Shown: positions 36,959-46,284, counted from the stretch's first letter. The stretch: 58,989 nt of DNA from GCA-002728855 sp036340635 (GCA_036340635.1 JAYYYF010000033.1:1-58989), one strand, 5' to 3'. Notes: generated by a model from the letters alone, not told the origin. Made by a program: numbers and translations.

Positions 36959-39900
36959 TTGAATCATTCTTCATTTAAAATAATTAATGCATCTGCAGGT
37001 TCTGGAAAAACAACCTCTTTAGTGTATCATTTTTTGTTACAGTTGTTTCTTGAATCTGGTGACAAAGGATACAGGAAAATGCTAGCATTGACTTTTACAA
37101 ATAAAGCTGTAAATGAAATGAAAAAAAGGATTTTACACAGCCTATATGATCTTGGATACAATGCTGAGTTGAAAAGAATAAATAAATTGAAACAAAATCT
37201 TTCGGATAATCTTGGATTAAATTCAAATCAATTGAAAGATCGTTCTCAAAGGATTTTAAAAAAAATTTTACATGAGTATGCAGCTTTTGAAATAATAACT
37301 TTAGATAGTTTTACCAATAAGATTATAAGAAGTTTTGCTAGAGATTTAAAATTGCCTACATCCTATGACCTTATAATTGATAGTAAACAAACCTTTCAAG
37401 ACATTACCAATAGAATAATTGAAAAAGTAGGTACAGATAAAAGTCTAACTCAGCTTTTAGTTTCTTTCAGCATTTCTAAAGTTGAAAACCATAAAAGTTG
37501 GGATATTGGTATTGATCTTAATGATTTTTCAAAAATATTGTTAAATGAAAATAATCGGATAGCCCTCTCAGATTTAAGAAGTAAAAGGGCAGAAGAATTT
37601 TTAATTGCTAGGAATATTTTTTTAAAAAAAATAAAAATGAGCAAAACAGAAATTTCTAAAACAGCAAAGGAAGTTCTAAAAAAGTTTAGTCAGGGGAATT
37701 TAGAAAAAACAGATTTTATCAGAGGAACCATTTATAATTATTTTGATAAGTATTCTAAAGTAGATATAAATAAAATTTTGCAAAACACTTTTGATTTTGA
37801 TAACAGATTATTTGAAATTTTTGAAAACGGCGAAAAAATATGCCCGAAATCGGTTTCAATTGAAAAGAAAGATTTCATTGATAGGATTACAGCATTCATA
37901 AGGGAAAAATATATGGAATTAAGAATGAATATTGGAAAAATTTTCCTTTTACAAAACTTAATAAATCAATGGACAACACTTTCTTTACTTGGTCAAATGG
38001 AATATGAGTTACAAGAAATTCAAAATGAGAAAGGCGAGATACTACTTGAAAGATTTAATGAAATTATTGCCAAGGTTGTTTTGGAACAACCAGTCATTCC
38101 ATTCATTTATGAAAAATTAGGAGTTAGATATAGACATTATTTTATTGATGAGTTTCAAGATACTTCTAAATTACAATGGAACAATTTGACCCCACTTATA
38201 TCAGATTCACTAGAGAGTTTAGATGATGAGAAGAAAAAAGGGTCACTATTACTCGTTGGAGATCCCAAACAGGCTATATATGGTTGGCGGGGAGGGGATA
38301 ATTTTCAATTTTTACAATTGTTAGATGAAAAGTCTCCTTTTCAGGTTAAATCTAAAATTGATAACCCCAAAAAAAATTATAGAAGTTTTGACACTATTGT
38401 TTCTTTTAATAATGGTTTTTTCAATTTTATTAATGAAAAGATTAAAAGTATTGAAGGGAAAAAGATTTTTAAGTTTAGTCAAAAAGCTGAGAAAAAAAAT
38501 GGAGGGTATGTTGAAATAAAATTGGTTGAGAAGTTAAAAAATAAAGAAGACAGAAAAATTTTATTTATTAATCAAACAATTAAAAGTTTAAAAACAATTA
38601 ATAAATCAGGGTTTCAATGGGGAGAAATTGCAATATTAACCAGAACAAGAAAAGAAGTTGTTTTAATAGCAAACGCTTTAAAGAAGGATAATATACCTTT
38701 TATTTCTTCAGAATCTTTATCTATTTCTGAGTCAAGACCAGTTAGTTTTTTGATTGCGCTTATCCGATCAACTTTAGATCCAAACGATATCTTTCAGCGT
38801 AAAGAAATTCTTGAATTTTTATGGCAAATCAATTCAAATAAAGAAGATTATCATAAAGTAATGTCCGAAAATTTATATGGAGATTATAATGATTTTTTTA
38901 AAAAACTAAATCATAATTTCAAATATTCCTTTGATTCAAATGTTTTTCGTAAAAGTTCAATTTATGAAGCAATTGAATACGCTATAGAGTCATTTAATTT
39001 AAATAATGAAATAGACGCATATTTGAATGCCTTTTTAGACGATGTTTTTGATTTTTCAAGTAATAAAAGCCAAAATTTTGCAACTTATATGTCCTATTGG
39101 GAAGAAAGTGGGTCTGAATTAAGTATTCCAATGCCTGAAGGTAATAATTGTGTTAAAATAAACACAATTCATAAATCTAAGGGACTTCAATTTTCAGTTG
39201 TAATTTTACCTTTTCTTGAAGAACCTTTAAATTCTTTAAGAAATAATGATAAGGTTTGGTATCCAATTAAGAAGCAATCAAATAATTATTTCAATTGGGG
39301 ATGGGTAAACTTCTCTAAAAAACTTAAACTTTTGGGAGATGAAGGGGAAAAATTTTATGAAAATAAAGTTTCTGAGAGAATTTTAGAATCTCTAAATATT
39401 TTGTACGTTTCATTAACTAGAGCCATTAATAATTTGTATTTAATTTGCCCTATAGAAAAGGATTTATCGAGTCCTGAGAAAAGTTACTCAACTCTAATAA
39501 ACCAGTTCTTAATAGAGGAAAATAAAACTCCTAAATTTAATAATGTATACTGTTGGGGCGAAGCCTCTGACTTTAAAAACAAAAAAGATTTAGAAAAAAA
39601 TAATTTTAAAAATATTCCTTTTCAAATGTCAATCAATTGGCAAGAAAAGCTTTCGAAAAAAAATCTCCAAGAAACCCTAACTTCTCCAAAGGAGAGAAAT
39701 AAGGGAGTCATAATTCATGATTTACTTAGTAAAATAAAATATAAAAAAGATGTTAAAGAAGTAGTTAATTATGCAATTGAAACAAAAAAAATAAGACCTG
39801 AAGAGGAGAGATATTATTATGAATTAATAACAAAAATTATTTGTCATCCTCAAATAAAGGATTATTTCAATCAATCCTGTGATGTCTTTAACGAGCAAGA

Positions 39901-40126
39901 TATTTTAATTCCAAAAAAATCTTTTATTCGTCCGGATAGAATAGTTAAAACTTCAAAAGGGTTCGTTGTCATTGACTATAAGACAGGGACATACAAATTT
40001 GAACATGAAAATCAACTTTCAAGTTATGAGAAAATCTTAACTGAAATGGGACATTATGTTTTTGAAAAGTATTTGGTTTATATAGGAGAAAAAATTGAAG
40101 TAAGATCAATAAAAATTAATTCCTGA
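36959..40126 (+). CDS. UvrD/Rep-type helicase with C-terminal RecB-like nuclease (AddA/RexA-like)
   Basis: 1055 residues starting with TTG at 36959. Walker A (NASAGSGKTTS, residues 10-20), motif Ia ALTFTNKAVNEMK, Walker B IDEFQDTSKLQW, motif III LLVGDPKQAIYGWRGGD, motif V INTIHKSKGLQF and motif VI ILYVSLTRAINNLYLI are all present. The C-terminal PD-(D/E)xK nuclease core is FVVIDYKTGTY. Together with the next gene (four bases downstream) it forms an AddAB-type helicase-nuclease that resects double-strand breaks. The Bacteroidota version is weakly similar to Firmicutes AddA. No upstream ATG or GTG gives a better start, so TTG stands. Confidence 0.88.
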   Translation: MNHSSFKIINASAGSGKTTSLVYHFLLQLFLESGDKGYRKMLALTFTNKAVNEMKKRILHSLYDLGYNAELKRINKLKQNLSDNLGLNSNQLKDRSQRILKKILHEYAAFEIITLDSFTNKIIRSFARDLKLPTSYDLIIDSKQTFQDITNRIIEKVGTDKSLTQLLVSFSISKVENHKSWDIGIDLNDFSKILLNENNRIALSDLRSKRAEEFLIARNIFLKKIKMSKTEISKTAKEVLKKFSQGNLEKTDFIRGTIYNYFDKYSKVDINKILQNTFDFDNRLFEIFENGEKICPKSVSIEKKDFIDRITAFIREKYMELRMNIGKIFLLQNLINQWTTLSLLGQMEYELQEIQNEKGEILLERFNEIIAKVVLEQPVIPFIYEKLGVRYRHYFIDEFQDTSKLQWNNLTPLISDSLESLDDEKKKGSLLLVGDPKQAIYGWRGGDNFQFLQLLDEKSPFQVKSKIDNPKKNYRSFDTIVSFNNGFFNFINEKIKSIEGKKIFKFSQKAEKKNGGYVEIKLVEKLKNKEDRKILFINQTIKSLKTINKSGFQWGEIAILTRTRKEVVLIANALKKDNIPFISSESLSISESRPVSFLIALIRSTLDPNDIFQRKEILEFLWQINSNKEDYHKVMSENLYGDYNDFFKKLNHNFKYSFDSNVFRKSSIYEAIEYAIESFNLNNEIDAYLNAFLDDVFDFSSNKSQNFATYMSYWEESGSELSIPMPEGNNCVKINTIHKSKGLQFSVVILPFLEEPLNSLRNNDKVWYPIKKQSNNYFNWGWVNFSKKLKLLGDEGEKFYENKVSERILESLNILYVSLTRAINNLYLICPIEKDLSSPEKSYSTLINQFLIEENKTPKFNNVYCWGEASDFKNKKDLEKNNFKNIPFQMSINWQEKLSKKNLQETLTSPKERNKGVIIHDLLSKIKYKKDVKEVVNYAIETKKIRPEEERYYYELITKIICHPQIKDYFNQSCDVFNEQDILIPKKSFIRPDRIVKTSKGFVVIDYKTGTYKFEHENQLSSYEKILTEMGHYVFEKYLVYIGEKIEVRSIKINS

Positions 40127-40129
40127 AAT

Positions 40130-42877
40130 TTGAGAACTTTTTTAGATGAAATATCAAAAAAAATCATCTCTTCAAATAATCTTTTTGAAGATATAAAGAT
40201 TATAGTTCCAAATAGAAGAGCCATATCATTTTTAAAAAAATCCCTTTCAAAAAATTTATCTGAACCTATGTTTTGTCCAGAAATAATAAATATTGAAGAT
40301 TTCATGGAAGAAATGTCAGGATTGAAAAAAATTCAGAGAATAGAACTATTGCTTGAATTCTATGAAATATATCAGAAACATAATAGTGATGATGAAATAG
40401 ATGATTTCAATAAATTTTTGAGATGGGCAAATGTAGTCCTTGATGATTTTAATGAAATGGACTTTCATTTATTAAATGTTGATGAATTTTTTGAATATGA
40501 AAGTTCTTTGATTAGAATTGAAGAGTGGGCTAAAGGAGATTTATCTAATAATTTACTTAAAACACATTCTAGTTTTTTTAGTTCTTTAAAAATCTATTAT
40601 GAAAAAATTTATGAAAGTTTAATTGAAAAAAATCAGGGTAGTTTAGGAATCATTTTTAGAGAAGCTGTTGCCAATCTAGAAATATATCTTCAGAATACAA
40701 GCAAGTTTCATTTTTTTATCGGATTTAATGCGTTAAATAAATGCGAGAGCCAAATTTTTCAAGAGTTCTTATCATTGAAAAAAGGAGATATCATTTGGGA
40801 TATTGACAAGTATTTGTATGAAGATGAATCAAATACGGCAGGAAAGTTTATTAGGGGATATTATAATGAATGGAATTATCTGCGACAAAAAAAAGAACCT
40901 TTTTCTGAAAGAAATTTTGAATTAAAGAAAAATATATCTCTTGTGGGAATACCAAAAAATGTGGGGCAAGCTAAATATGCTGCTCAAATTTCTGAAAAAT
41001 TTTATGGTAAATCAAAAAAAGAAAAAACTGCAATTATTTTAGGTCAAGAATCTCTATTAACACCTGTTTTATCAGGTTTTTCAGATAACAAAACTAAATG
41101 GAATGTAACAATGGGATATCCTATTTATCAAACTCCTTCATCAGATTTTTTTGATATATTTTTTAAAATGCATATGAACATTTCTTCGCTTGGGTTTTAT
41201 TATAAAAACATTGACGAAATTTTTTCAACTAGCTGGGTTCAAGAAATATTTGAGTTTAATAAAATAGACATCAAACTTAGCTTAGCAGAATTAAAAAAAA
41301 GCAATCAATCCTATATCGATCCTTCATTTTTCTTAGATCAAGGGAAGCAAAGTAATCTTACAGCAGTTTTTTTTGACAAATTTAGGGACACTGGAAATTT
41401 TTTGGGAAGACTTATAAAAGTGGCAGATTTTTTTATTTTTTTTCTGCAATCACTTGACTCAGAAAAGGTTTTTTTAGAATTAAATTATTTCATAAGAATT
41501 AAAGAAATTTTCTCTGAATTATCCCACACTAAAAAAATAAAATCGTTGGTTAACAATATTGATTCTTTGTACAAAATATTTAAATTTTTAATCGGGTTAG
41601 AAAAAATAAATTTTGTAACTGAATTTTCCACAGGAATTCAAATCATGGGAATTTTGGAAACAAGACTTTTAGATTTTGACAATGTGATAATAACAAATGT
41701 TAATGAAGGTATTTTACCTCCTGGGAGGAAGGATCCTTCATTTCTTTCTTATGAAGCTAGAAAAAAATTTGGTTTGTTTACTTTCCTAGATAAGGATGCA
41801 ATCTATACATATCATTTTTATAGATTACTTCAAAGGGCAAAAAATATTTATCTGATTTATAATATTGAAAGTGGAGGTTTAAATTCTGGTGAAAAAAGTA
41901 GGTTTATATATCAATTAAAATTCAATAATCTTGATTCCCGCAATTTGAAAGAAATATATCTAGGATTCAATAATCAGAAACAGTACCCTTTAATTAATAA
42001 AATCAAAAAAACTCAACAAGTTGAAAAAAGATTGATTGAAATTGCTTCTAAAGGTTTTTCTCCATCTTCTTTGATAGAATATTTAACAGACCCTATGGAA
42101 TTTTATTATAAAAGAATTTTAGGGATTAGGGAAAGTGAAAAAATAGAAACTACAATAAGTCACCTAGACAGAGGGACACTAGTTCACGAGGTTTTAGAAG
42201 AACTTTATAAACCATATTTGAATCAGACTTTAAGTATAGAAAATTTTGATTTGATGGAACAAAATTTAAATGATTTAATTGAAGAAAAATATAGTATTAT
42301 ATATGGGAGAACTTATAAAAAAACAGGTCGTAATTATATAATATTTGAGGTTTTAAAAAAACAGATTAAAGATTTTCTTGTAAAAGAAAAAGATCTTGTA
42401 AAAAGGGGTAGAGTTTTAAAAATAATTCATCTAGAAAAGTCTCTTGAAAAGGATATTTCTGTGGCTGGGATTCCATTTCCAATAAAATTGGTAGGGAAAG
42501 TTGATCGGATTGATACATTAGATGAAATCGTAAGGATAGTTGATTATAAAACAGGTAAAATTTTGTCATCTGATTTAAAAGCGCCTGCAGTAGAAAATTT
42601 ATTTACAGACTCTAAATATATTTCTTCGTTTCAAGTTTTGACTTACTGCTATTTGTACTCCAGTTTTATTGATAAAAATCATTTAGTTCAAGCAGGTATA
42701 ATTTCATTTCAAAATCTCAAAGAAAATTTCATGCCACTTTTACTGAAAAGCTCTCAAAAAAACACATCGAACAATTTTATTATTGATTCTTCTATTATTT
42801 CTCAATTTGAAAAGTTTTTGACTAAACTTTTTAAAGATATTTTTAACAAAAAAATGCCGTTTAGGCGCATAGAATAA
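40130..42877 (+). CDS. AddB/RexB-like PD-(D/E)xK nuclease subunit
   Basis: 915 residues starting with TTG at 40130, three bases after the stop of the helicase subunit. The N-terminus resembles AddB (LFEDIKIIVPNRRAISFLKKSL; FCPEIINIEDFMEEMS) with a non-canonical helicase fold. The C-terminal nuclease core reads LVGKVDRIDTLDEIVRIVDYKTGKIL (Asp and Glu-x-Lys-like motif with VDYKTGK). HLDRGTLVHEVLEELY is the typical upstream helix. In AddAB complexes this subunit recognises Chi-like sequence and cuts the other strand. The gene is co-directional and almost overlapping with the helicase. Spacing and content fit a single operon. Confidence 0.85.
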   Translation: MRTFLDEISKKIISSNNLFEDIKIIVPNRRAISFLKKSLSKNLSEPMFCPEIINIEDFMEEMSGLKKIQRIELLLEFYEIYQKHNSDDEIDDFNKFLRWANVVLDDFNEMDFHLLNVDEFFEYESSLIRIEEWAKGDLSNNLLKTHSSFFSSLKIYYEKIYESLIEKNQGSLGIIFREAVANLEIYLQNTSKFHFFIGFNALNKCESQIFQEFLSLKKGDIIWDIDKYLYEDESNTAGKFIRGYYNEWNYLRQKKEPFSERNFELKKNISLVGIPKNVGQAKYAAQISEKFYGKSKKEKTAIILGQESLLTPVLSGFSDNKTKWNVTMGYPIYQTPSSDFFDIFFKMHMNISSLGFYYKNIDEIFSTSWVQEIFEFNKIDIKLSLAELKKSNQSYIDPSFFLDQGKQSNLTAVFFDKFRDTGNFLGRLIKVADFFIFFLQSLDSEKVFLELNYFIRIKEIFSELSHTKKIKSLVNNIDSLYKIFKFLIGLEKINFVTEFSTGIQIMGILETRLLDFDNVIITNVNEGILPPGRKDPSFLSYEARKKFGLFTFLDKDAIYTYHFYRLLQRAKNIYLIYNIESGGLNSGEKSRFIYQLKFNNLDSRNLKEIYLGFNNQKQYPLINKIKKTQQVEKRLIEIASKGFSPSSLIEYLTDPMEFYYKRILGIRESEKIETTISHLDRGTLVHEVLEELYKPYLNQTLSIENFDLMEQNLNDLIEEKYSIIYGRTYKKTGRNYIIFEVLKKQIKDFLVKEKDLVKRGRVLKIIHLEKSLEKDISVAGIPFPIKLVGKVDRIDTLDEIVRIVDYKTGKILSSDLKAPAVENLFTDSKYISSFQVLTYCYLYSSFIDKNHLVQAGIISFQNLKENFMPLLLKSSQKNTSNNFIIDSSIISQFEKFLTKLFKDIFNKKMPFRRIE

Positions 42878-42913
42878 TAATTAAATACTTTCAATTTTTA
42901 TTATATTTAGATA

Positions 42914-42921
42914 TAATTTTG
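42914..42921 (+). promoter_or_regulatory. -7 promoter element (TAATTTTG) before the DUF6090-like gene
   Basis: A perfect TAnnTTTG match nine bases before the ATG at 42931. It indicates the following gene has its own promoter, separate from addAB. Confidence 0.5.
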
Positions 42922-42930
42922 TAGGAAATT

Positions 42931-43836
42931 ATGAAAAAGAAAAAAAAAGGCTTTAAGAAAGGCTACACAGTTGCCGACGAAAAAGGAATTGAAAAAGCCA
43001 AACTAAATTGGTTTTTAAGAATCATTACTCTTGGCGATAGATTCTCCTATCAAGATTTTTTCGACCGTTTAAAAAAGGGTGTAGTTGATTTTTTAATTGT
43101 ATTTTTTGGTGTATTGGTGTCTTTTGGAGTGGAGCAAAAAGGAGATGATTTTGAAGATAGAGGAAGAAACATAGATAATCTGATTAATCTTAGAAATGAG
43201 ATGATTAGTATGAAAGATTATACTGAAGGATATATTGAGCAAAATAAATGGGTCACTTCAATTTATCAAAGATTGTATGATCAATGGGAGGTCGATAACG
43301 ATAGTGTTTTTCTGTTATATGATGAGGAGGTTACTGAAGATAATGGATATTATTCTCCTTTGACAATGTATCCAAATAGAGATCCTTTTAATCCCCCTCG
43401 AGTGGTTTATGAGGCGATTAAATTAGATGGAACTTTTAGATTTTTGGGGCCTCAGATTGGAAGGGTTGTTAATGAAACTTATGATGGAACAGATTTGAAA
43501 TATTTGATGATCAACACTGACAGGGAAGAAAAAGTTTTTGTCGATCAGTTCAACAATAGGTTATCTCATCAATGGGTTTATGATATAGATCGTATAAATC
43601 TTTATGACAATAATTGGTGGATAGAAAATAGAAAATATATTCAGGCTGATAAATTTCTAAGATATAATTTATATAATAGAATTGAACTATGGGAACAAAT
43701 TGCATATCAATTAAGTGATTATGATCAATTTTTGGAAAGGAATATTACAACAATTGACTCTGTAGTAAGATTAAAAGAAGCTGAAGTTACTTTAGTTTAT
43801 TGGTGCCTTTTCAATTGTGGGGAAGAGTTTAATTAA
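42931..43836 (+). CDS. Single-span membrane-anchored protein of unknown function (DUF6090-like layout)
   Basis: 301 residues. The N-terminus is very basic (MKKKKKGFKKGYTVADEKG), with one membrane span near residues 48-68 (GVVDFLIVFFGVLVSFGVEQ). A conserved-looking stretch follows: DRGRNIDNLINLRNEMISMKDY, then a long periplasmic helical region with many aromatic and acidic residues. The span followed by a glutamate-rich helix pair matches the layout of DUF6090-type proteins in Bacteroidota, but family membership is tentative. The promoter box at 42914 suggests independent expression. The stop lies six bases from the convergent crtI stop. No function can be assigned. Confidence 0.7.
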   Translation: MKKKKKGFKKGYTVADEKGIEKAKLNWFLRIITLGDRFSYQDFFDRLKKGVVDFLIVFFGVLVSFGVEQKGDDFEDRGRNIDNLINLRNEMISMKDYTEGYIEQNKWVTSIYQRLYDQWEVDNDSVFLLYDEEVTEDNGYYSPLTMYPNRDPFNPPRVVYEAIKLDGTFRFLGPQIGRVVNETYDGTDLKYLMINTDREEKVFVDQFNNRLSHQWVYDIDRINLYDNNWWIENRKYIQADKFLRYNLYNRIELWEQIAYQLSDYDQFLERNITTIDSVVRLKEAEVTLVYWCLFNCGEEFN

Positions 43837-43842
43837 TTGACC

Positions 43843-45312
43843 TTAAGAGGTTACTTCTTTATTTATTAATTCAGCTGAGAGCTTTCCAGAGATTAAAGCA
43901 GGAGGTACTCCGGGCCCTGGAACAGTTAATTGACCTGAGAAAAAAAGATTTTTAACTTTTTTACTTTTTAGTTTTGGTCTGAGGAATGCTGTTTGCATTA
44001 AAGTGTTAGCTAATCCGTATGCATTCCCTTTGTACGAATTATAATCATTAATAAAATCATTTATGCAAAATGATTCGTAAAACAAAATATGATCTTTTAA
44101 CGATTGTTCTGTTAGTTTTTCAATTCGGTTAATAATTAATTCAAAATATGATTTTCTTAACTTCTTTGAATCTTCTATTCCTGGAGCAATAGGTATTAAT
44201 ATAGTACAGGACTCTTTATCTTTTGGAGCCATTGTTTTATCTGTTACTGAGGGGAAATTTGAGTAAATCAGAGGTTCACTAGGCCAAGATGGTTTGTCAT
44301 AGATGCTAATTGCATGTTTGTCAAAATTTGTATCAAAAAAAAGAGTGTGGTGAGAAACATTTTTAATTTTTTTGTTAAATCCAATAAAGAACAAAAGTGC
44401 AGATGGGGCAAAAATTTTCTTGTCCCAATATTTTTTATTGTACATTCTGTATTTTAAATCAAGTAAGGATTCTGTATGGGCATAATCTGCTCCACTTAGG
44501 ACAAAATCAGAAAAAAAATCATTCCCATTTACTCTAACTCCAGAAGCTTTATTGTTACTAATTAGAATTTTTTCAACTTTACTTTTTAGATAAAATTTCA
44601 CTCCTAATTCTTTCGCTAATTTTTCCATTCCAATAACAACACTATACATTCCATTTTTTGGATGCCATGTTCCTAATCCAAAATCAGCATAACTCATAAA
44701 GTTGTAAAAGGCAGGAGTAGCAGATGGTTTAGCTCCTAGGAACAGTACAGGGAATTGGAGAATTTGAATTAATTTTGGATTCTTAAATTTATTAACTATT
44801 TGTTTCTTAATAGTGGTAAAAAAGTATTTCACCTTTTTTATTGTATTTATAGTAATCAATTCAAAAAAGGATTTCCCATACATTTTGTATACCACTTCAC
44901 CAATTGCTATTTTATAATTTACCTTGGCTTGAGCCATGAAAATTTTTAATTTTTTTCTACTACCCTTTTCTATTTTTTCAAATTGATCACATCTTTTTTC
45001 AAAAGAATCTTTAAGTAAAATAGAATCTTTTTCCCCAAAATATACTTGATAGCTAGGATCTAATCTTTCTAGCTCGTAAAAATCTTGAGGGGTTTTAGAA
45101 AAATCTGAAAAAAAATTTTCAAATATGTCAGGCATCCAATACCAAGTTGGACCAATATCAAAGGTAAACCCTTTGATTTTTTTTCTAGAAGCTCTTCCAC
45201 CAACCATAGAATTTTTTTCATAAACATGAACATCAAATCCATATTTTGACAAATAACATGCTGCTGCTATAGAAGAGAATCCAGATCCTATTATTGAAAC
45301 TTTTTTTTTCAT
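43843..45312 (-). CDS. crtI: Phytoene desaturase (CrtI-type carotenoid oxidoreductase)
   Basis: 489 residues, normal for CrtI. The FAD dinucleotide fold reads IIGSGFSSIAAACYLSKYGFDVHVYEKNSMVGGRA (residues 6-40). IGPTWYWMPDIFENFF follows, and the C-terminal carotenoid-desaturase signature is NLFFSGQLTVPGPGVPPALISGKLSAELI. It desaturates phytoene towards lycopene in the membrane. The start lies eight bases after a -7 box, so the mRNA is nearly leaderless. The usual Bacteroidota partner crtB is not next to it. Related desaturases acting on other carotenoids (CrtD type) are a possible alternative. Confidence 0.85.
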   Translation of the reverse strand: MKKKVSIIGSGFSSIAAACYLSKYGFDVHVYEKNSMVGGRASRKKIKGFTFDIGPTWYWMPDIFENFFSDFSKTPQDFYELERLDPSYQVYFGEKDSILLKDSFEKRCDQFEKIEKGSRKKLKIFMAQAKVNYKIAIGEVVYKMYGKSFFELITINTIKKVKYFFTTIKKQIVNKFKNPKLIQILQFPVLFLGAKPSATPAFYNFMSYADFGLGTWHPKNGMYSVVIGMEKLAKELGVKFYLKSKVEKILISNNKASGVRVNGNDFFSDFVLSGADYAHTESLLDLKYRMYNKKYWDKKIFAPSALLFFIGFNKKIKNVSHHTLFFDTNFDKHAISIYDKPSWPSEPLIYSNFPSVTDKTMAPKDKESCTILIPIAPGIEDSKKLRKSYFELIINRIEKLTEQSLKDHILFYESFCINDFINDYNSYKGNAYGLANTLMQTAFLRPKLKSKKVKNLFFSGQLTVPGPGVPPALISGKLSAELINKEVTS

Positions 45313-45320
45313 TGGAAAAA

Positions 45321-45328
45321 CAAATATA
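45321..45328 (-). promoter_or_regulatory. -7 promoter element (TATATTTG) for crtI
   Basis: A perfect TAnnTTTG match on the minus strand, eight bases before the crtI ATG. Confidence 0.55.
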
Positions 45329-45416
45329 CCTTAAATAATCTCACAAATATTTAAGTCTGAAAAATCTAACAAATAACTATTATATTAAAAAGATTCACCA
45401 AAAAAATGAGCAAAAA

Positions 45417-46130
45417 CTACTTTAAAGGGTGATTTTTTTTCCTGTTTTGGGCAATGATTTCTTCTACAAATGAGGCGCTAATTATTCCTGTTGGAATAGC
45501 TACAACCCCAATTCCCACAAGCGATATTATTGAAGCAAAAATTTTCCCTCCCACAGTTATAGGGTATACATCACCATACCCAACGGTAGCAAGTGAAACA
45601 GTTGCCCACCAGATAGATTCAGTAATGCTTGAAAACTTTTCAGGTTGCGCCTCGTTTTCCAAATAATATATTGCAGATGCTGAGAATAAAATAGTCAAAA
45701 CTGACAAAAAAAGAGTAAATTTTAATTCTCCTTTAACTGCTGACAAAGCTTTTATAAATAATTTTAAAGATTTACTCTCACGCCCTAATTTAAAGATTCT
45801 TGTTAGTCTAAATAATCTTAGTATTCTTAAGAAACGTCCATCAACTTTAACGAATTGGTTTAGATAAAAAGGAAGAATTGAAAAAAGATCAATTAAACCG
45901 AAAAAACTGAAGATATAGTTTGCAGCACCTTTAAATTTTTCATCCATATAAGCAGAATATACTCGATACAAATACTCAAAAGAAAAGATTATGATTGATA
46001 TGAACTCAAAACTATAAAATAAATCTCCGTAAGCATTGTGAAGAAACTGATGAGAATCTAAAATCATTGCCACAACATTTGCCATTATCAGCAAATAAAT
46101 AAACTTGTCGAATGAAGTGATAGATTTCAT
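45417..46130 (-). CDS. Voltage-gated-type potassium channel, six spans
   Basis: 237 residues. Six spans are apparent (S1 about 9-25, S2 38-57, S3 73-92, S4 99-117, S5 138-156, S6 193-217). S4 carries regular positive charges: RFLRILRLFRLTRIFKLGR. The selectivity filter is TVGYGD (residues 182-187), followed by VYP. The S1-S6 arrangement and filter are those of small prokaryotic Kv channels such as KvAP. It should conduct K+ across the inner membrane with voltage gating. Just upstream, 4 bases away, is a 28-residue membrane protein likely co-translated with it. The gene is oriented against the divergent lipoprotein gene. Confidence 0.92.
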   Translation of the reverse strand: MKSITSFDKFIYLLIMANVVAMILDSHQFLHNAYGDLFYSFEFISIIIFSFEYLYRVYSAYMDEKFKGAANYIFSFFGLIDLFSILPFYLNQFVKVDGRFLRILRLFRLTRIFKLGRESKSLKLFIKALSAVKGELKFTLFLSVLTILFSASAIYYLENEAQPEKFSSITESIWWATVSLATVGYGDVYPITVGGKIFASIISLVGIGVVAIPTGIISASFVEEIIAQNRKKNHPLK

Positions 46131-46134
46131 TAAA

Positions 46135-46221
46135 CTATTTTTTTAGCATGTCTCTGAAAATAGCAAATAAGACAACTATTGTGGTTATAACAACAACTCC
46201 AACAACAAAACTTTCTGACAT
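46135..46221 (-). CDS. 28-residue single-span membrane protein ahead of the K+ channel
   Basis: Read by eye: ATG at 46221 to TAG at 46135, 28 codons. The peptide starts MSESFVVGVVVITTIVVLF and ends FRDMLKK. Residues 5-22 form one hydrophobic span with a small acidic N-terminus and a positively charged C-terminus, which predicts N-out/C-in topology. The stop is four bases from the start of the K+ channel. A perfect -7 box (46244-46251) lies 22 bases upstream, so this is the first gene of the transcript and is likely translated. Comparable tiny membrane proteins (for example KdpF) assist transporter subunits. It resembles no family that I can name. Confidence 0.65.
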   Translation of the reverse strand: MSESFVVGVVVITTIVVLFAIFRDMLKK

Positions 46222-46239
46222 TATTTTAGAATTATAATG

Positions 46240-46265
46240 TGATCAAATATAAATATTTTTGATCA
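46240..46265. repeat. Inverted repeat TGATCAAA-n10-TTTGATCA between divergent promoters
   Basis: Perfect 8-base arms (46240-46247 and 46258-46265) with a 10-base spacer. The left arm overlaps the minus-strand -7 box of the K+ channel transcript and the right arm overlaps a plus-strand TATTTTTG box (46254-46261). It may be an operator, or may simply reflect two facing boxes. Confidence 0.4.
46244..46251 (-). promoter_or_regulatory. -7 promoter element (TATATTTG) for the 28-residue gene and K+ channel
   Basis: A perfect TAnnTTTG match on the minus strand, 22 bases before the ATG of the small gene. Confidence 0.5.
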
Positions 46266-46272
46266 AAGTTGT

Positions 46273-46280
46273 TATTTTTG
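46273..46280 (+). promoter_or_regulatory. -7 promoter element (TATTTTTG) for the lipoprotein gene
   Basis: A perfect TAnnTTTG match four bases before the ATG at 46285, predicting a leaderless mRNA. An identical box lies at 46254-46261, so two tandem start sites are possible. Confidence 0.5.
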
Positions 46281-46284
46281 ATTC

